Virus record (IMG/VR): IMGVR_UViG_3300032032_000021 | Location: 1-26,152 of that record | DNA: 26,152 nucleotides | From: a virus | Reading direction: 5' to 3' (one strand) | Shown: piece after piece, positions 1 through 7,058 of the stretch | How the letters are laid out: every line of letters begins with the position of its first letter | Numbering within the stretch: the stretch's first letter is position 1 | Program-made: the position numbers and the translations under genes | The notes under the pieces: generated by a model | The model's input: only the letters and a program-made list of their open reading frames with translations | What the model was told of the DNA's origin: nothing | The model's database searches: none

Positions 1-2
1 CA

Positions 3-74
3 AAGTACCAGCGTGCTTCTGTGTTTGCTTGTCGCATCCAAGCACAAATTAGATCAGAAGTTGGTTCGTCATAG
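3..74 (+). CDS. Possible 3' end of an upstream gene (partial)
   Basis: The third frame is open from the window edge to a TAG at 72-74 and would give a 23-residue tail ending in EVGSS. Its codons (GCT, CGT, GTT, TCT) resemble those of the phage genes downstream. A competing open frame runs from base 1 to a TGA at 217-219, but its composition is poorer (many basic residues and prolines). I do not recognise either peptide. The true reading frame of the first 200 bases needs the sequence to the left. Confidence 0.2.
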   Translation, partial: KYQRASVFACRIQAQIRSEVGSS

Positions 75-97
75 ATCCAAGAGATCTGCGAATCACG

Positions 98-187
98 ATG
101 ACCAACTTGATCTCCGAAATGGAAACCCTCGTCTTGTTGAGCCGAAGCCCCCAAGAGTTGTATACCATCGCACTGCTGTGGGGTTAA
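98..187 (+). CDS. Possible 29-residue peptide before terminase
   Basis: An ATG at 98 opens a short frame ending at TAA 185-187, giving a peptide that begins MTNLISEMET and ends LYTIALLWG. It lies 34 bases before the terminase ATG, where a small terminase subunit is often found, but it is far too short for a complete one. There is no good ribosome binding site within 12 bases (the purine-rich AAGAGA lies about 14 bases upstream). It could be a real small protein, a remnant, or chance. The overlapping frame 1-219 is the alternative. Confidence 0.2.
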   Translation: MTNLISEMETLVLLSRSPQELYTIALLWG

Positions 188-221
188 AGCCTCTGGGATA
201 TACCAGTAATGGTTGGTGAGC

Positions 222-1109
222 ATGAGTTCAAGGTTAGTTGAATTAAAACAAGAAGCTGAATGGAGAAAATGTCAGCGAGATGAAAAATATTTTTTACAGA
301 ACTACTGGCACATTGCTCACCCTGCTCACGGTCGTATTCTTTTTACTTTACGTGAGGCTCAAGAAAAAGCTATCGAAAACTGGGCCGCAAATAGGTATTC
401 GCTTACCCTAAAAGCCCGACAAATCGGGTGGAGCACCCTCGTAGCAGCCCACCAATTCTGGTTAGCGTTCTTCCATCCAGATCAAAACATTATTGATTTA
501 AGCCGTACAGAACGTGAAGCCGTGTTGCTGTTGCGTAAAACAAAATACGGTTATCAGCATTTGCCGAAATGGATGGTGGAACGTGGACCTAAGTCTTTGG
601 TTGAGCATCAGCAACGGATGGGATTCGACAACGGAAGCCAGGTTACGTCGATGCCTTCTGCTTCAGATCCTGCCCGTGGTGAATCAGCGACACTTATTGT
701 GGTTGATGAGTGGGCATTCTTACCGAATGCAGAGGAAGCGTGGGCGAGTATAGAACCCGTGGCCGACGTGGGAGGCCGCATTATCGGCCTCTCCACTGCT
801 AACGGTTCAGGAAACTTTTATCATCACCTATGGGTAGGAGCATCCACGGGAGCAAACAAGTTTGAACCCATGTTTTTTCCTTGGTCTGCTACCGAAGACA
901 GAGGAGATTCCTGGTACCAAGAAAAGGTTGAGTCAATGCTGCCGTGGCAGCTTGCTCAGGAGTACCCGTCAACGCCCGAAGAGGCGTTCGTTAAGTCGGG
1001 TAATCCTGTTTTTGATCTCGATATTTTAGATGAGATGTCAAAACATACAACCTTTGGGGAAACGGGATACCTGAATAGGGTTGGGTCAGCTATAGAGTTC
1101 AGAACATGA
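222..1109 (+). CDS. Terminase large subunit, ATPase domain ORF
   Basis: This 295-residue protein is the motor half of the DNA-packaging terminase, which pumps DNA through the portal into the prohead using ATP. Visible motifs are a deviant Walker A, KARQIGWST (residues 64-72), of the KARQ-x-G-x-ST type common in phage terminases. A Walker B, TLIVVDEWAF, has catalytic D162-E163, and the coupling motif GLSTANG follows at 189-195. The PSTPEEAF motif typical of these ATPases lies near residue 250. The ORF stops at TGA 1107-1109, exactly where the nuclease domain of a normal 500-residue terminase would begin. That domain follows in the next frame with an ATGA overlap. I chose ATG 222 (preceded by GGTGAG) over the TTG at 213. 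No small subunit is recognisable. Confidence 0.93.
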   Translation: MSSRLVELKQEAEWRKCQRDEKYFLQNYWHIAHPAHGRILFTLREAQEKAIENWAANRYSLTLKARQIGWSTLVAAHQFWLAFFHPDQNIIDLSRTEREAVLLLRKTKYGYQHLPKWMVERGPKSLVEHQQRMGFDNGSQVTSMPSASDPARGESATLIVVDEWAFLPNAEEAWASIEPVADVGGRIIGLSTANGSGNFYHHLWVGASTGANKFEPMFFPWSATEDRGDSWYQEKVESMLPWQLAQEYPSTPEEAFVKSGNPVFDLDILDEMSKHTTFGETGYLNRVGSAIEFRT

Positions 1110-1777
1110 GTTTTGAAGTCTGGGAAAACCCAGATTCCCGTAGTGCCTACGTGATGGGAGTGGATACAGCAGAAGGACTAGGCCACGGTGACTACAGCGT
1201 CATACAAGTCTTAAACGTAGGGACGGGAAACCAGTCAGCTATCTGGCATGGACACATAGCACCCGATCTTTTAGCTGAAGAAGTCATGGCAGTAGGAATG
1301 TGGTACAGAAATGCTCTGTGTTGTGTTGAGTCAAACAACCACGGCCTAACTACCATCACCGAACTGCGTCACTCGGGTTACCCCAACCTGTTTCGGAAAC
1401 GTCAACTCAACAATGTAAACAACAGAATCAGCCAAGAATACGGTTGGAAGACAACAAGAACATCTAAACCTCTAATGATCGATGATCTAAGTTCTGCTCT
1501 ACGAAACAGTGAACTAAAAATTAATGACCGCAACACTGTCGGGGAGTTACGCACTTATGTGCGTAACGAACGAGGTTCCATGTCGGGTTCCCCCTATGAT
1601 GACCGAGTTATGGCATTAGCGTTAGCTAATCAGATGCGTAAATATGCTTACGAACCTGAATATGCTCCCGAGGTTAATGACTACTGGACTGTTGATTGGT
1701 TTGCTCGTTTAGCAGGAGCTTCAGAAGAATCCTCGCCAAACAACATCGGATCATATACAGTCCGTGGGACACGGTAA
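1106..1777 (+). CDS. Terminase large subunit, nuclease domain ORF
   Basis: This 223-residue protein matches the C-terminal RNase H-fold nuclease half of large terminases, which cuts concatemeric phage DNA. Acidic residues expected at the metal site are visible: D20 in MGVDTAEG, E75 in VESNNHG and D165/D166 in PYDDRVMALALA. It starts with ATG 1106, overlapping the TGA of the ATPase ORF (ATGA), so translation is probably coupled. An AGAG stretch about 8 bases upstream is the only ribosome binding signal. Together the two ORFs have the usual length and domain order of one terminase, so this is either a genuine two-polypeptide terminase or a -1 frame disruption. All key residues are intact on both sides, which argues against decay. 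Confidence 0.9.
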   Translation: MSFEVWENPDSRSAYVMGVDTAEGLGHGDYSVIQVLNVGTGNQSAIWHGHIAPDLLAEEVMAVGMWYRNALCCVESNNHGLTTITELRHSGYPNLFRKRQLNNVNNRISQEYGWKTTRTSKPLMIDDLSSALRNSELKINDRNTVGELRTYVRNERGSMSGSPYDDRVMALALANQMRKYAYEPEYAPEVNDYWTVDWFARLAGASEESSPNNIGSYTVRGTR

Positions 1778-1814
1778 TCTTCATATAGAGCATGTTCTAC
1801 AAGGAAGGGCTGTA

Positions 1815-2099
1815 ATGGCTAAATTTGTTTCGCACACAAGCGGGACCGAAACTGTAGATGGGGCAAAAGGCAAGAACGGTAAAATGGAACGTGGTTCCAG
1901 TGTTTCTGCTAACCCAATCTGGACCCCAGGTGGTCCTCAATCACCGAAACAACGTATGGATGCTGGCAAATACGCCAACCAAACAGGTGACTACGGCAAC
2001 ACAAGTGTTCGCGACACTCCCAAAAACCAACACGGGACCACTGGCAAGGTTGAACCCGCAGGCGTACAACCTAACTTCCGCGGTCACGACGCTGGTTGA
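1815..2099 (+). CDS. Small protein of unknown function
   Basis: This 94-residue product is not recognised. It is rich in Gly, Lys, Asn and Ser and largely low-complexity, with WTPGGPQSPKQRMD in the middle and PNFRGHDAG at the end, suggesting an extended or disordered protein. ATG 1815 was preferred over an in-frame start at 1764 because AAGGAAGG sits at 1801-1808 with good spacing, and the upstream start would overlap the terminase end. It lies between terminase and portal, so a minor head or packaging role is possible, but this rests only on position. Confidence 0.7.
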   Translation: MAKFVSHTSGTETVDGAKGKNGKMERGSSVSANPIWTPGGPQSPKQRMDAGKYANQTGDYGNTSVRDTPKNQHGTTGKVEPAGVQPNFRGHDAG

Positions 2100-2101
2100 T
2101 T

Positions 2102-2374
2102 ATGGCCGTCCTGCCAGACGGGGCGACATTTGAAGAGTTCACGGAATATGTGTTGGAACGGCGAGGTGCTGTTCCACTTCCAGAACTTCACGAACTTTAT
2201 GAACGTCGTTTGCGCCTAAAGTCAATAGTTGTATCCACGGGACAAGGTTTTGAATCGACTCTCGCTCCTGACGAGCGAGGTCTTACGAAACGCCAAAGAG
2301 AAGCTAAAGTCTTCGCTGAAGCTAAAGCCCAAGGTCGCAGCATTGAGAAGCTGCCAGAGAAAGCACAATTTTAG
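2102..2374 (+). CDS. Small charged helical protein, unknown function
   Basis: This 90-residue protein is mostly helical and highly charged. An acidic and leucine-containing first half (FTEYVLERRGAVPLPELHEL) is followed by a basic stretch (LTKRQREAKVFAEAKAQGR). ATG 2102 lies just after the stop of the previous gene. A TTG at 2096 in the same frame is the alternative and would overlap that stop. There is no strong ribosome binding site, so it is probably translated by coupling. Its size and position beside the terminase would fit a small packaging or portal-associated protein, but no HTH or other family signature is visible. Confidence 0.7.
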   Translation: MAVLPDGATFEEFTEYVLERRGAVPLPELHELYERRLRLKSIVVSTGQGFESTLAPDERGLTKRQREAKVFAEAKAQGRSIEKLPEKAQF

Positions 2375-2376
2375 AT

Positions 2377-4254
2377 ATGGCTCGGAAAACTCGGCAAGAA
2401 CAACTCGAAGATTATTCCGAAAAGATCAACAAATGCCAGATGTGGCGAGATCAAGAGAACTTTGAACAAACTTGGCGTCGTCTTTCCGATCTATACCGAG
2501 GCAAACACTGGCCTGCGACTACTTCAACTAAACAGGATCTGATTGCAGTAAACCTGGCTTTCAGCACAATCAATGTGATCGCACCAAGCGTCGCAGTGAA
2601 CTATCCCAAAATAGTTGTGCAAGCCAACAATCCAGAAAACAATGATCGTGCTGCGTTTGTCGAAGCAGTAGCTAACTATCTTTGGAAACATCACGATTTC
2701 CGTACCCCTTTCCGTACCGCTGTCAAAGATTTCTTAATCTTTGGACATGGATGGGTAAAGGTTGGTTGGAAATTTGTTGAGCAAGAACAATCAGTTACTG
2801 AAGCTGAACGTGATGACTTAATTTCGCAAGCGATAAATGAAGTAGATCAGTTTGCGATGGAATCACCTGATTTAGCAGGTGATCTACCAACCGATGAAGA
2901 CCTCATGGCGAACGTTCCTTCAACCATTATGCGTGTCGTTGAAGACCAACCATTTGTGGAACGAATCTCGCCCTTTGATGTGTTTGTTGATCCTGCAGCT
3001 ACTTGCATGGAAGATGCTAAATGGATCGCACAAAGAATTGTGCGACCAGTAGAAGAAGCACAAAACGATAAAAGATATAAACCTTCTGCCAGGAAACGTT
3101 TATCCGCTAACGGTGGATACAACCAAACAAGCGATTATGAAGATAACCGCAATGAATTCCTTGGTGACCAAGTAACTATCTGGGAATTCTATGATATAGC
3201 TGCCAATACTTTGGCTGTCTATGCAGATGGCTCAGATGAGTTTCTTATTGACCCGCTTGCCATGCCTTACCCGTATGGTCAGCCGTTCGTGATGCTACGC
3301 AACTACGACGTTCCTGATCGGTTCTACCCAATCGGAGATTTAGAATCGATTGAGTCGCTGCAACTTGAGTTAGATAAAACTCGTTCGCAGCTTATGAACG
3401 ACAGAAAACGGTATGCGAGAAAATATCTCTACCACGAACGTTCTTTCGGTCCTGAAGGCAGAGAAGCTCTTGAATCAGATGAGGATGGCAGACTGGTTCC
3501 TGTTGTGGATGAGAACAAACCACTTCAGGACGTTGTTGTTCCAATGCCTCAAGTCCCTGTAAGTCCAGAGATTTACAACTATTCAAACATAATAGAAAAC
3601 GATATTAATACCGTAAGCGGCATATCGGAATATGCTCGTGGCGCTATGCCAGAGATAAGGCGTACTGCTACAGAAGCAAGCATTGTTGCTGATGCTCAGA
3701 ATGCTCGTTCAGCAGACAAACTTGCGATTGTGGAAATTGCTATTTCGGCAGTGGCTCGTCGTGTGATCCAACTCATGCAACAATTCATGACTGGCGAACA
3801 CATGGCTCGGGTTTCTGGCAAAGGACAAGATCTTTTCATCGAATATAACCGTGAAGACATTGTGGGAGAATACGATTTCTCCGTCCAAGCAGGCTCTACA
3901 CAGCCCATGAATGACACTATTCGGAAGCAGCAAGCAATCAGTTTGATGAATGCTGTAGGCCCGCTTGTGGGAACGGTTATCGACCCTCAAGCGCTCGCTG
4001 TTCATGTATTGGAATCTGGATTTGGTATTAAAGATCCTGAAAAGTTTTTGATCCAACAGCCAGATCCTCAAACTATGGCTGAAGAAGAGCAACTGCCACC
4101 AGAAGATCCTATGGCAGGTGGAATGCCCCCAGAAATGGGAGGAATGCCCCTGCCACCCGCACAAGATGGCGCTTTTGCGCCTACTGGCGGAGTCCCACCA
4201 GAGCTATTAGCTCAATTACAAGGACAAATGGGGATGGAACTCCCCGCATTGTGA
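2377..4254 (+). CDS. Portal protein
   Basis: This 625-residue protein forms the dodecameric ring at the capsid vertex through which DNA enters and leaves. Recognition rests on the family-typical N-terminus (WRRLSDLYRGKHW, then a region on invariant positions such as FLIFGHGWVKVGW). The segment ERISPFDVFVDPAATCMEDA near residues 190-210 and the long helical stem and crown region (EIYNYSNIIENDINTVSGIS) also fit large portals. The last 70 residues are Pro, Met, Gly and Gln-rich (repeated GGMPPEMGGMP), a disordered tail. It begins two bases after the preceding stop with only a weak AGAGAAAG upstream. Length fits the larger portals of podovirus-like and related phages. Confidence 0.88.
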   Translation: MARKTRQEQLEDYSEKINKCQMWRDQENFEQTWRRLSDLYRGKHWPATTSTKQDLIAVNLAFSTINVIAPSVAVNYPKIVVQANNPENNDRAAFVEAVANYLWKHHDFRTPFRTAVKDFLIFGHGWVKVGWKFVEQEQSVTEAERDDLISQAINEVDQFAMESPDLAGDLPTDEDLMANVPSTIMRVVEDQPFVERISPFDVFVDPAATCMEDAKWIAQRIVRPVEEAQNDKRYKPSARKRLSANGGYNQTSDYEDNRNEFLGDQVTIWEFYDIAANTLAVYADGSDEFLIDPLAMPYPYGQPFVMLRNYDVPDRFYPIGDLESIESLQLELDKTRSQLMNDRKRYARKYLYHERSFGPEGREALESDEDGRLVPVVDENKPLQDVVVPMPQVPVSPEIYNYSNIIENDINTVSGISEYARGAMPEIRRTATEASIVADAQNARSADKLAIVEIAISAVARRVIQLMQQFMTGEHMARVSGKGQDLFIEYNREDIVGEYDFSVQAGSTQPMNDTIRKQQAISLMNAVGPLVGTVIDPQALAVHVLESGFGIKDPEKFLIQQPDPQTMAEEEQLPPEDPMAGGMPPEMGGMPLPPAQDGAFAPTGGVPPELLAQLQGQMGMELPAL

Positions 4255-4264
4255 TGGGACAGAG

Positions 4265-4312
4265 CTATATTCTTATAGGAGCAACTCATTGAAGACTCCT
4301 AGGAGGGGCTAG
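4265..4312 (+). promoter_or_regulatory. Leader with two ribosome sites and a 7-codon ORF before scaffold
   Basis: TAGGAG at 4276-4281 is followed 8 bases later by TTG 4289. That start opens a seven-codon frame (MKTPRRG) whose TAG (4310-4312) overlaps the scaffold GTG (4312). CTCCT at 4296-4300 can pair either with AGGAG at 4277-4281 or with AGGAG at 4301-4305, the scaffold's own ribosome binding site. The first pairing would free the scaffold site and the second would mask it. The TAGGAGCAAC block also recurs before the capsid gene (5056-5066 region). The pairing and mini-ORF are visible; regulation is inferred. Confidence 0.35.
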
Positions 4313-5052
4313 TGCCCGAAGAAACAGAAGTTATGACGGAATCCACAGATAACGTGGACACTCTTGAAGCTTCAGAACATATTGAAGTTGATGAAGGACC
4401 TGCAGTAGACGAGCAAACGTACACCGTAAAGGTGGACGGCGAGGAAATGCAGATACCCGAAAGTGAACTTTTGAACGGATATCAGCGTCAAGCGGATTAC
4501 ACCCGCAAAACGCAGGAGATATCCGCAGAGCGTGAACGCTTGCAACAAGCTGAAGCGATTGTATCCGCCTTAGAATCAAACCCAGAAGAAACATTAAAGG
4601 TTTTAGCTAGATCTTTTGATTTGGACACTCCTACTGTTAGCGCAGTGGAACCCGATGAGTGGGAAGATGAAGACCCCACAGCAAAAAGATTGGCTCATCT
4701 AGAGCAGAAAATCGAAAAGCAAGAAGCAGCACAACGCCAACAAGTCATAGAGAACGAGGTCCTAAAGCTGCAAGAGAAGTACGGAGAATTTGATTCTCGC
4801 GAACTTCTCAATCATGCGTTGAAGAATCAAATACCTAATCTGGATGCGGCATATGCCCACTGGCAATTTAACGATGTTAAATCTACAGCGGACAAACTGC
4901 AAAAAGAGCAGGAGATTACGAATCAGAAACGTGAAGCGGCTGTGGTCACTGCAGGTGGGTCAACCCAATCGGGAACCCAACCAAAGTCTGAAGGTAAGGC
5001 TGGCAGTATCAGGGAAGCGTTTGAATTGGCAAAAAAACAATTAAGCACTTAA
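4312..5052 (+). CDS. Capsid scaffolding protein
   Basis: This 246-residue acidic protein has the form of a phage scaffold, which templates prohead assembly and then leaves. The first 35 residues are very acidic. A short beta-like part (YTVKVDGEEMQIP) is followed by the recognisable NGYQRQADYTRKTQE motif (55-69), common in scaffolds of environmental phages. Coiled coils follow (about 69-90 and 125-160), and the C-terminus is Lys- and Gln-rich and helical (SIREAFELAKKQLS), the usual capsid-binding end. It sits between portal and capsid genes as expected. GTG 4312 is supported by a perfect AGGAGG at 4301-4306. Confidence 0.85.
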   Translation: MPEETEVMTESTDNVDTLEASEHIEVDEGPAVDEQTYTVKVDGEEMQIPESELLNGYQRQADYTRKTQEISAERERLQQAEAIVSALESNPEETLKVLARSFDLDTPTVSAVEPDEWEDEDPTAKRLAHLEQKIEKQEAAQRQQVIENEVLKLQEKYGEFDSRELLNHALKNQIPNLDAAYAHWQFNDVKSTADKLQKEQEITNQKREAAVVTAGGSTQSGTQPKSEGKAGSIREAFELAKKQLST

Positions 5053-5069
5053 CCTTTTAGGAGCAACCA

Positions 5070-6035
5070 ATGGCTGGAAACGCCAACTTCGATGAGATTC
5101 TCTCAACGACGTTAAATAACTATATCCCTAAGTTGCAGGATAATATCTTTAGTGCTCGCCCACTTTTCTATGCTTTGACCAACGGTCAAACCATGAGAAC
5201 AGTGACTGGCGGCGCAAAGATTGTTGTCCCAATAATTTATGGAACCAACTCAACCGCTGGCTCGTACAGCGGAACCGACACGATTGCAGTAACCGCTCAG
5301 ACAGGCATTTCGGCTGCTGAGTACGACTGGAAACAGTATGCTGCGACCGTAACCATCAACGGCATGGAAGAAGCCAAAAACAACGGCGAAGCTCAAATCA
5401 TTGACCTTCTCGAAGGCAAAATCTTCCAGACCCAAGAAACCATCATCGAAAACATGAACACCATGTTCTTCGCTGACGGTGCAGGCAATGGTGGCAAAGA
5501 CTGGGAAGGCATTGACGCTCTAGTTGATAGCCTCGGAACTGTTGGCGGAATCAACTCCGCTGCAGGCCAAGGTAACGACTGGTGGCGTTCAACCGAGACT
5601 GCTTCTGGCGGTGTCGCTGCGCTTACCACAGCCAAAATGGCTACCTTGTACAATGATGTTTCAGTTGGAAATGACCAACCGACCATCATCATCACATCAC
5701 AACAGGGCTATGAGAAATATGAAAGCCTTCTGACATCGAATATCCGTTACACGGATACTGACATGGCAGATGCTGGCTTCCAGAACCTCATGTTCAAGGG
5801 TGCGCCAATAACATTTGACGCAGCCATTTCAACGGGCAACGCTGCTGCAGGTGCCCAGCCCATGTACATGCTGAACACCAAATACCTTCAGCTTGTACGT
5901 CACTCGGATGTTTGGTTCAAGCCAACGCCATTCGTGCGACCAACAAACCAGGATGCTGTGTTCTCGCAGATCCTTTGCTACGGCAACTTGACCTGCTCTA
6001 ACCGAGCACGACAAGGAAAGCTAACAGGGCTATAA
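5070..6035 (+). CDS. Major capsid protein (HK97 fold)
   Basis: This 321-residue protein is the main shell subunit. The N-terminus (DEILSTTLNNYIPKLQDNI, then PLFYALTNG), the VTGGAKIVVPIIYG beta segment and the YDWKQYAATVTINGMEE stretch match a well-populated HK97-fold coat family. So do the GTVGGINSAAGQGNDWWR loop and the C-terminal SNRARQGKLTGL. There is no N-terminal delta domain or protease nearby, in keeping with the separate scaffold gene. ATG 5070 follows TAGGAGCAACCA, a good ribosome site. A strong hairpin follows the gene, which may protect or terminate its abundant message. Confidence 0.93.
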   Translation: MAGNANFDEILSTTLNNYIPKLQDNIFSARPLFYALTNGQTMRTVTGGAKIVVPIIYGTNSTAGSYSGTDTIAVTAQTGISAAEYDWKQYAATVTINGMEEAKNNGEAQIIDLLEGKIFQTQETIIENMNTMFFADGAGNGGKDWEGIDALVDSLGTVGGINSAAGQGNDWWRSTETASGGVAALTTAKMATLYNDVSVGNDQPTIIITSQQGYEKYESLLTSNIRYTDTDMADAGFQNLMFKGAPITFDAAISTGNAAAGAQPMYMLNTKYLQLVRHSDVWFKPTPFVRPTNQDAVFSQILCYGNLTCSNRARQGKLTGL

Positions 6036-6053
6036 ATCAATAGCTCGACTGTT

Positions 6054-6084
6054 GGTGGGGTGAGGGTTCGTCCCTCGCCCCACC
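6054..6084 (+). terminator. Strong hairpin after the capsid gene, no U-tract
   Basis: GGTGGGGTGAGGG (6054-6066) pairs with CCCTCGCCCCACC (6072-6084) around the loop TTCGT: 13 pairs including one wobble, very GC-rich compared with its surroundings. No run of T follows, so it is not a textbook intrinsic terminator. A partial terminator, or an element that stabilises the upstream capsid message, is more likely. It fills the only sizeable gap (6036-6102) in the head gene cluster. Confidence 0.6.
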
Positions 6085-6102
6085 CAAGAGTTCTGAGGAT
6101 TC

Positions 6103-6348
6103 ATGGGTAGAGAACTAGCAATAGGGTACGGAACAAACCGAAGAGTCTACGGTGATCCAGGTGAAGGTTACGGACAACCAACACCCCGTGATGCGTATTT
6201 CGGTGGGAAAAACATCAGGCAAGTAAACCCTGATATCCCGTTTGAAGAGTCACAACCAATGGGTTGTCTCGCTACCACTAAAGCTGGTGATCCTTGCAAA
6301 GCTCGTCCCGCCGAGGGGCAGAGCTTTTGTTCTTTCCATAAGGAGTAG
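6103..6348 (+). CDS. Small protein with a C-terminal CCCH zinc-knuckle-like motif
   Basis: This 81-residue protein has a Gly- and Tyr-rich N-terminal half. The C-terminal motif is C55-x9-C65-x10-C76-x2-H79 (GCLATTKAGDPCKARPAEG, then FCSFH), which resembles the short putative zinc-binding module found in many phage and bacterial small proteins. The cysteine and histidine spacing suggests one bound metal ion. Function is unknown. It lies between capsid and adaptor genes, a place often taken by decoration or minor head proteins. ATG 6103 is preceded by TGAGGAT. Confidence 0.75.
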   Translation: MGRELAIGYGTNRRVYGDPGEGYGQPTPRDAYFGGKNIRQVNPDIPFEESQPMGCLATTKAGDPCKARPAEGQSFCSFHKE

Positions 6349-6350
6349 CG

Positions 6351-7055
6351 GTGGAAATACAAGACATGCGCTCTTACATTCGGAGCATTGTCGAAATTGA
6401 CAGTAGCGACATCTCTGATGACATACTGAACCGCTTCCTTGGGGAAGGTTACGATCAGGTCGTATATAGCGAGAAACGGTGGCCTTGGTATGAGGCAAGC
6501 GGAACTTTCAACACTGTTGCTTCTACTTCCGATTACACACTGACAGCAGTTGGTGCTGGAATCACTAATGGTTTAAGAGAAGTTCAGTCTTTACGCACAG
6601 ACGATCACGTACTGACCTTTCTCGGCAGAGATGATGGAGATATCGTTTACCCAATAAATTCTGCTGGTAGTGGAGATGTTTACTACTGGAGTTTTTGGGC
6701 AGACCAAATCCGTTTGTATCCAACTCCATCCTCTGCTCAAACGTTATATGTAAGAGGATACAAAAACCCTTCTGCGTTTGGGGCAGGGACTCTTGATGGG
6801 ACATCGCCTAGCGATTTCCCAGAACCTTTTCATATTGTTATAGCTACTTACGGCATTAGCCGAGCTTACGAACAACAAGAAGATCTTGATATGGCTGCTT
6901 CTTATATGAACAGCTTTATGAGAGAGCTAGATAATTTACGGGCACGTCATTTGGATGTGCCTGCTCCTCAACCACTTATCTTGAATAACCGAAATGCGTC
7001 CCGCTGGCGTTCTCAGAGCATCATGCCCGACCGTTTGCGGTATAGCTGGGAGTAG
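6351..7055 (+). CDS. Head-tail adaptor (connector) protein
   Basis: This 234-residue protein resembles the adaptor family that forms the ring below the portal in short-tailed phages (gp4/gp11-like, DUF6682-type). The helical N-terminus (MRSYIRSIVEIDSSDISDDI, then FLGEGYDQVV) leads to the RWPWYEASGTFN segment. A beta-rich middle carries the typical IRLYPTPSSAQTLYVRGYKNP stretch, and there is a helical bundle at the C-terminus (YGISRAYEQQEDLDMAASYM). GTG 6351 has AGGAG at 6341-6345. Directly following capsid and preceding the nozzle-like gene, its order matches podoviral head-tail genes. Confidence 0.8.
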   Translation: MEIQDMRSYIRSIVEIDSSDISDDILNRFLGEGYDQVVYSEKRWPWYEASGTFNTVASTSDYTLTAVGAGITNGLREVQSLRTDDHVLTFLGRDDGDIVYPINSAGSGDVYYWSFWADQIRLYPTPSSAQTLYVRGYKNPSAFGAGTLDGTSPSDFPEPFHIVIATYGISRAYEQQEDLDMAASYMNSFMRELDNLRARHLDVPAPQPLILNNRNASRWRSQSIMPDRLRYSWE

Positions 7056-7058
7056 TTG

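Noticed and set aside
1-219. Open frame of 72 codons from the window start to 219.
   Set aside because: Its translation is rich in Lys, Arg and Pro without a recognisable fold, and it competes with two other short frames. It is not reported as a gene, although the left context is missing.
1100-1112. Programmed -1 frameshift joining the two terminase ORFs.
   Set aside because: No X-XXY-YYZ heptamer is present before the TGA, so restart at ATGA (or a natural split) explains the sequence better.
3709-4164. Minus-strand frame of 151 codons inside the portal gene.
   Set aside because: It is a shadow of the portal frame, without family features or start signals.
4168-4181. GGCGC-TTTT-GCGCC hairpin near the end of the portal gene.
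   Set aside because: Only five pairs, inside a coding region, and no T-run after the stem.
4265-4278. CTATA/TATAG inverted repeat found here and again at 22207-22224 near ribosome sites.
   Set aside because: Five A/T-rich pairs occur easily by chance, and the loops and positions relative to the start differ.
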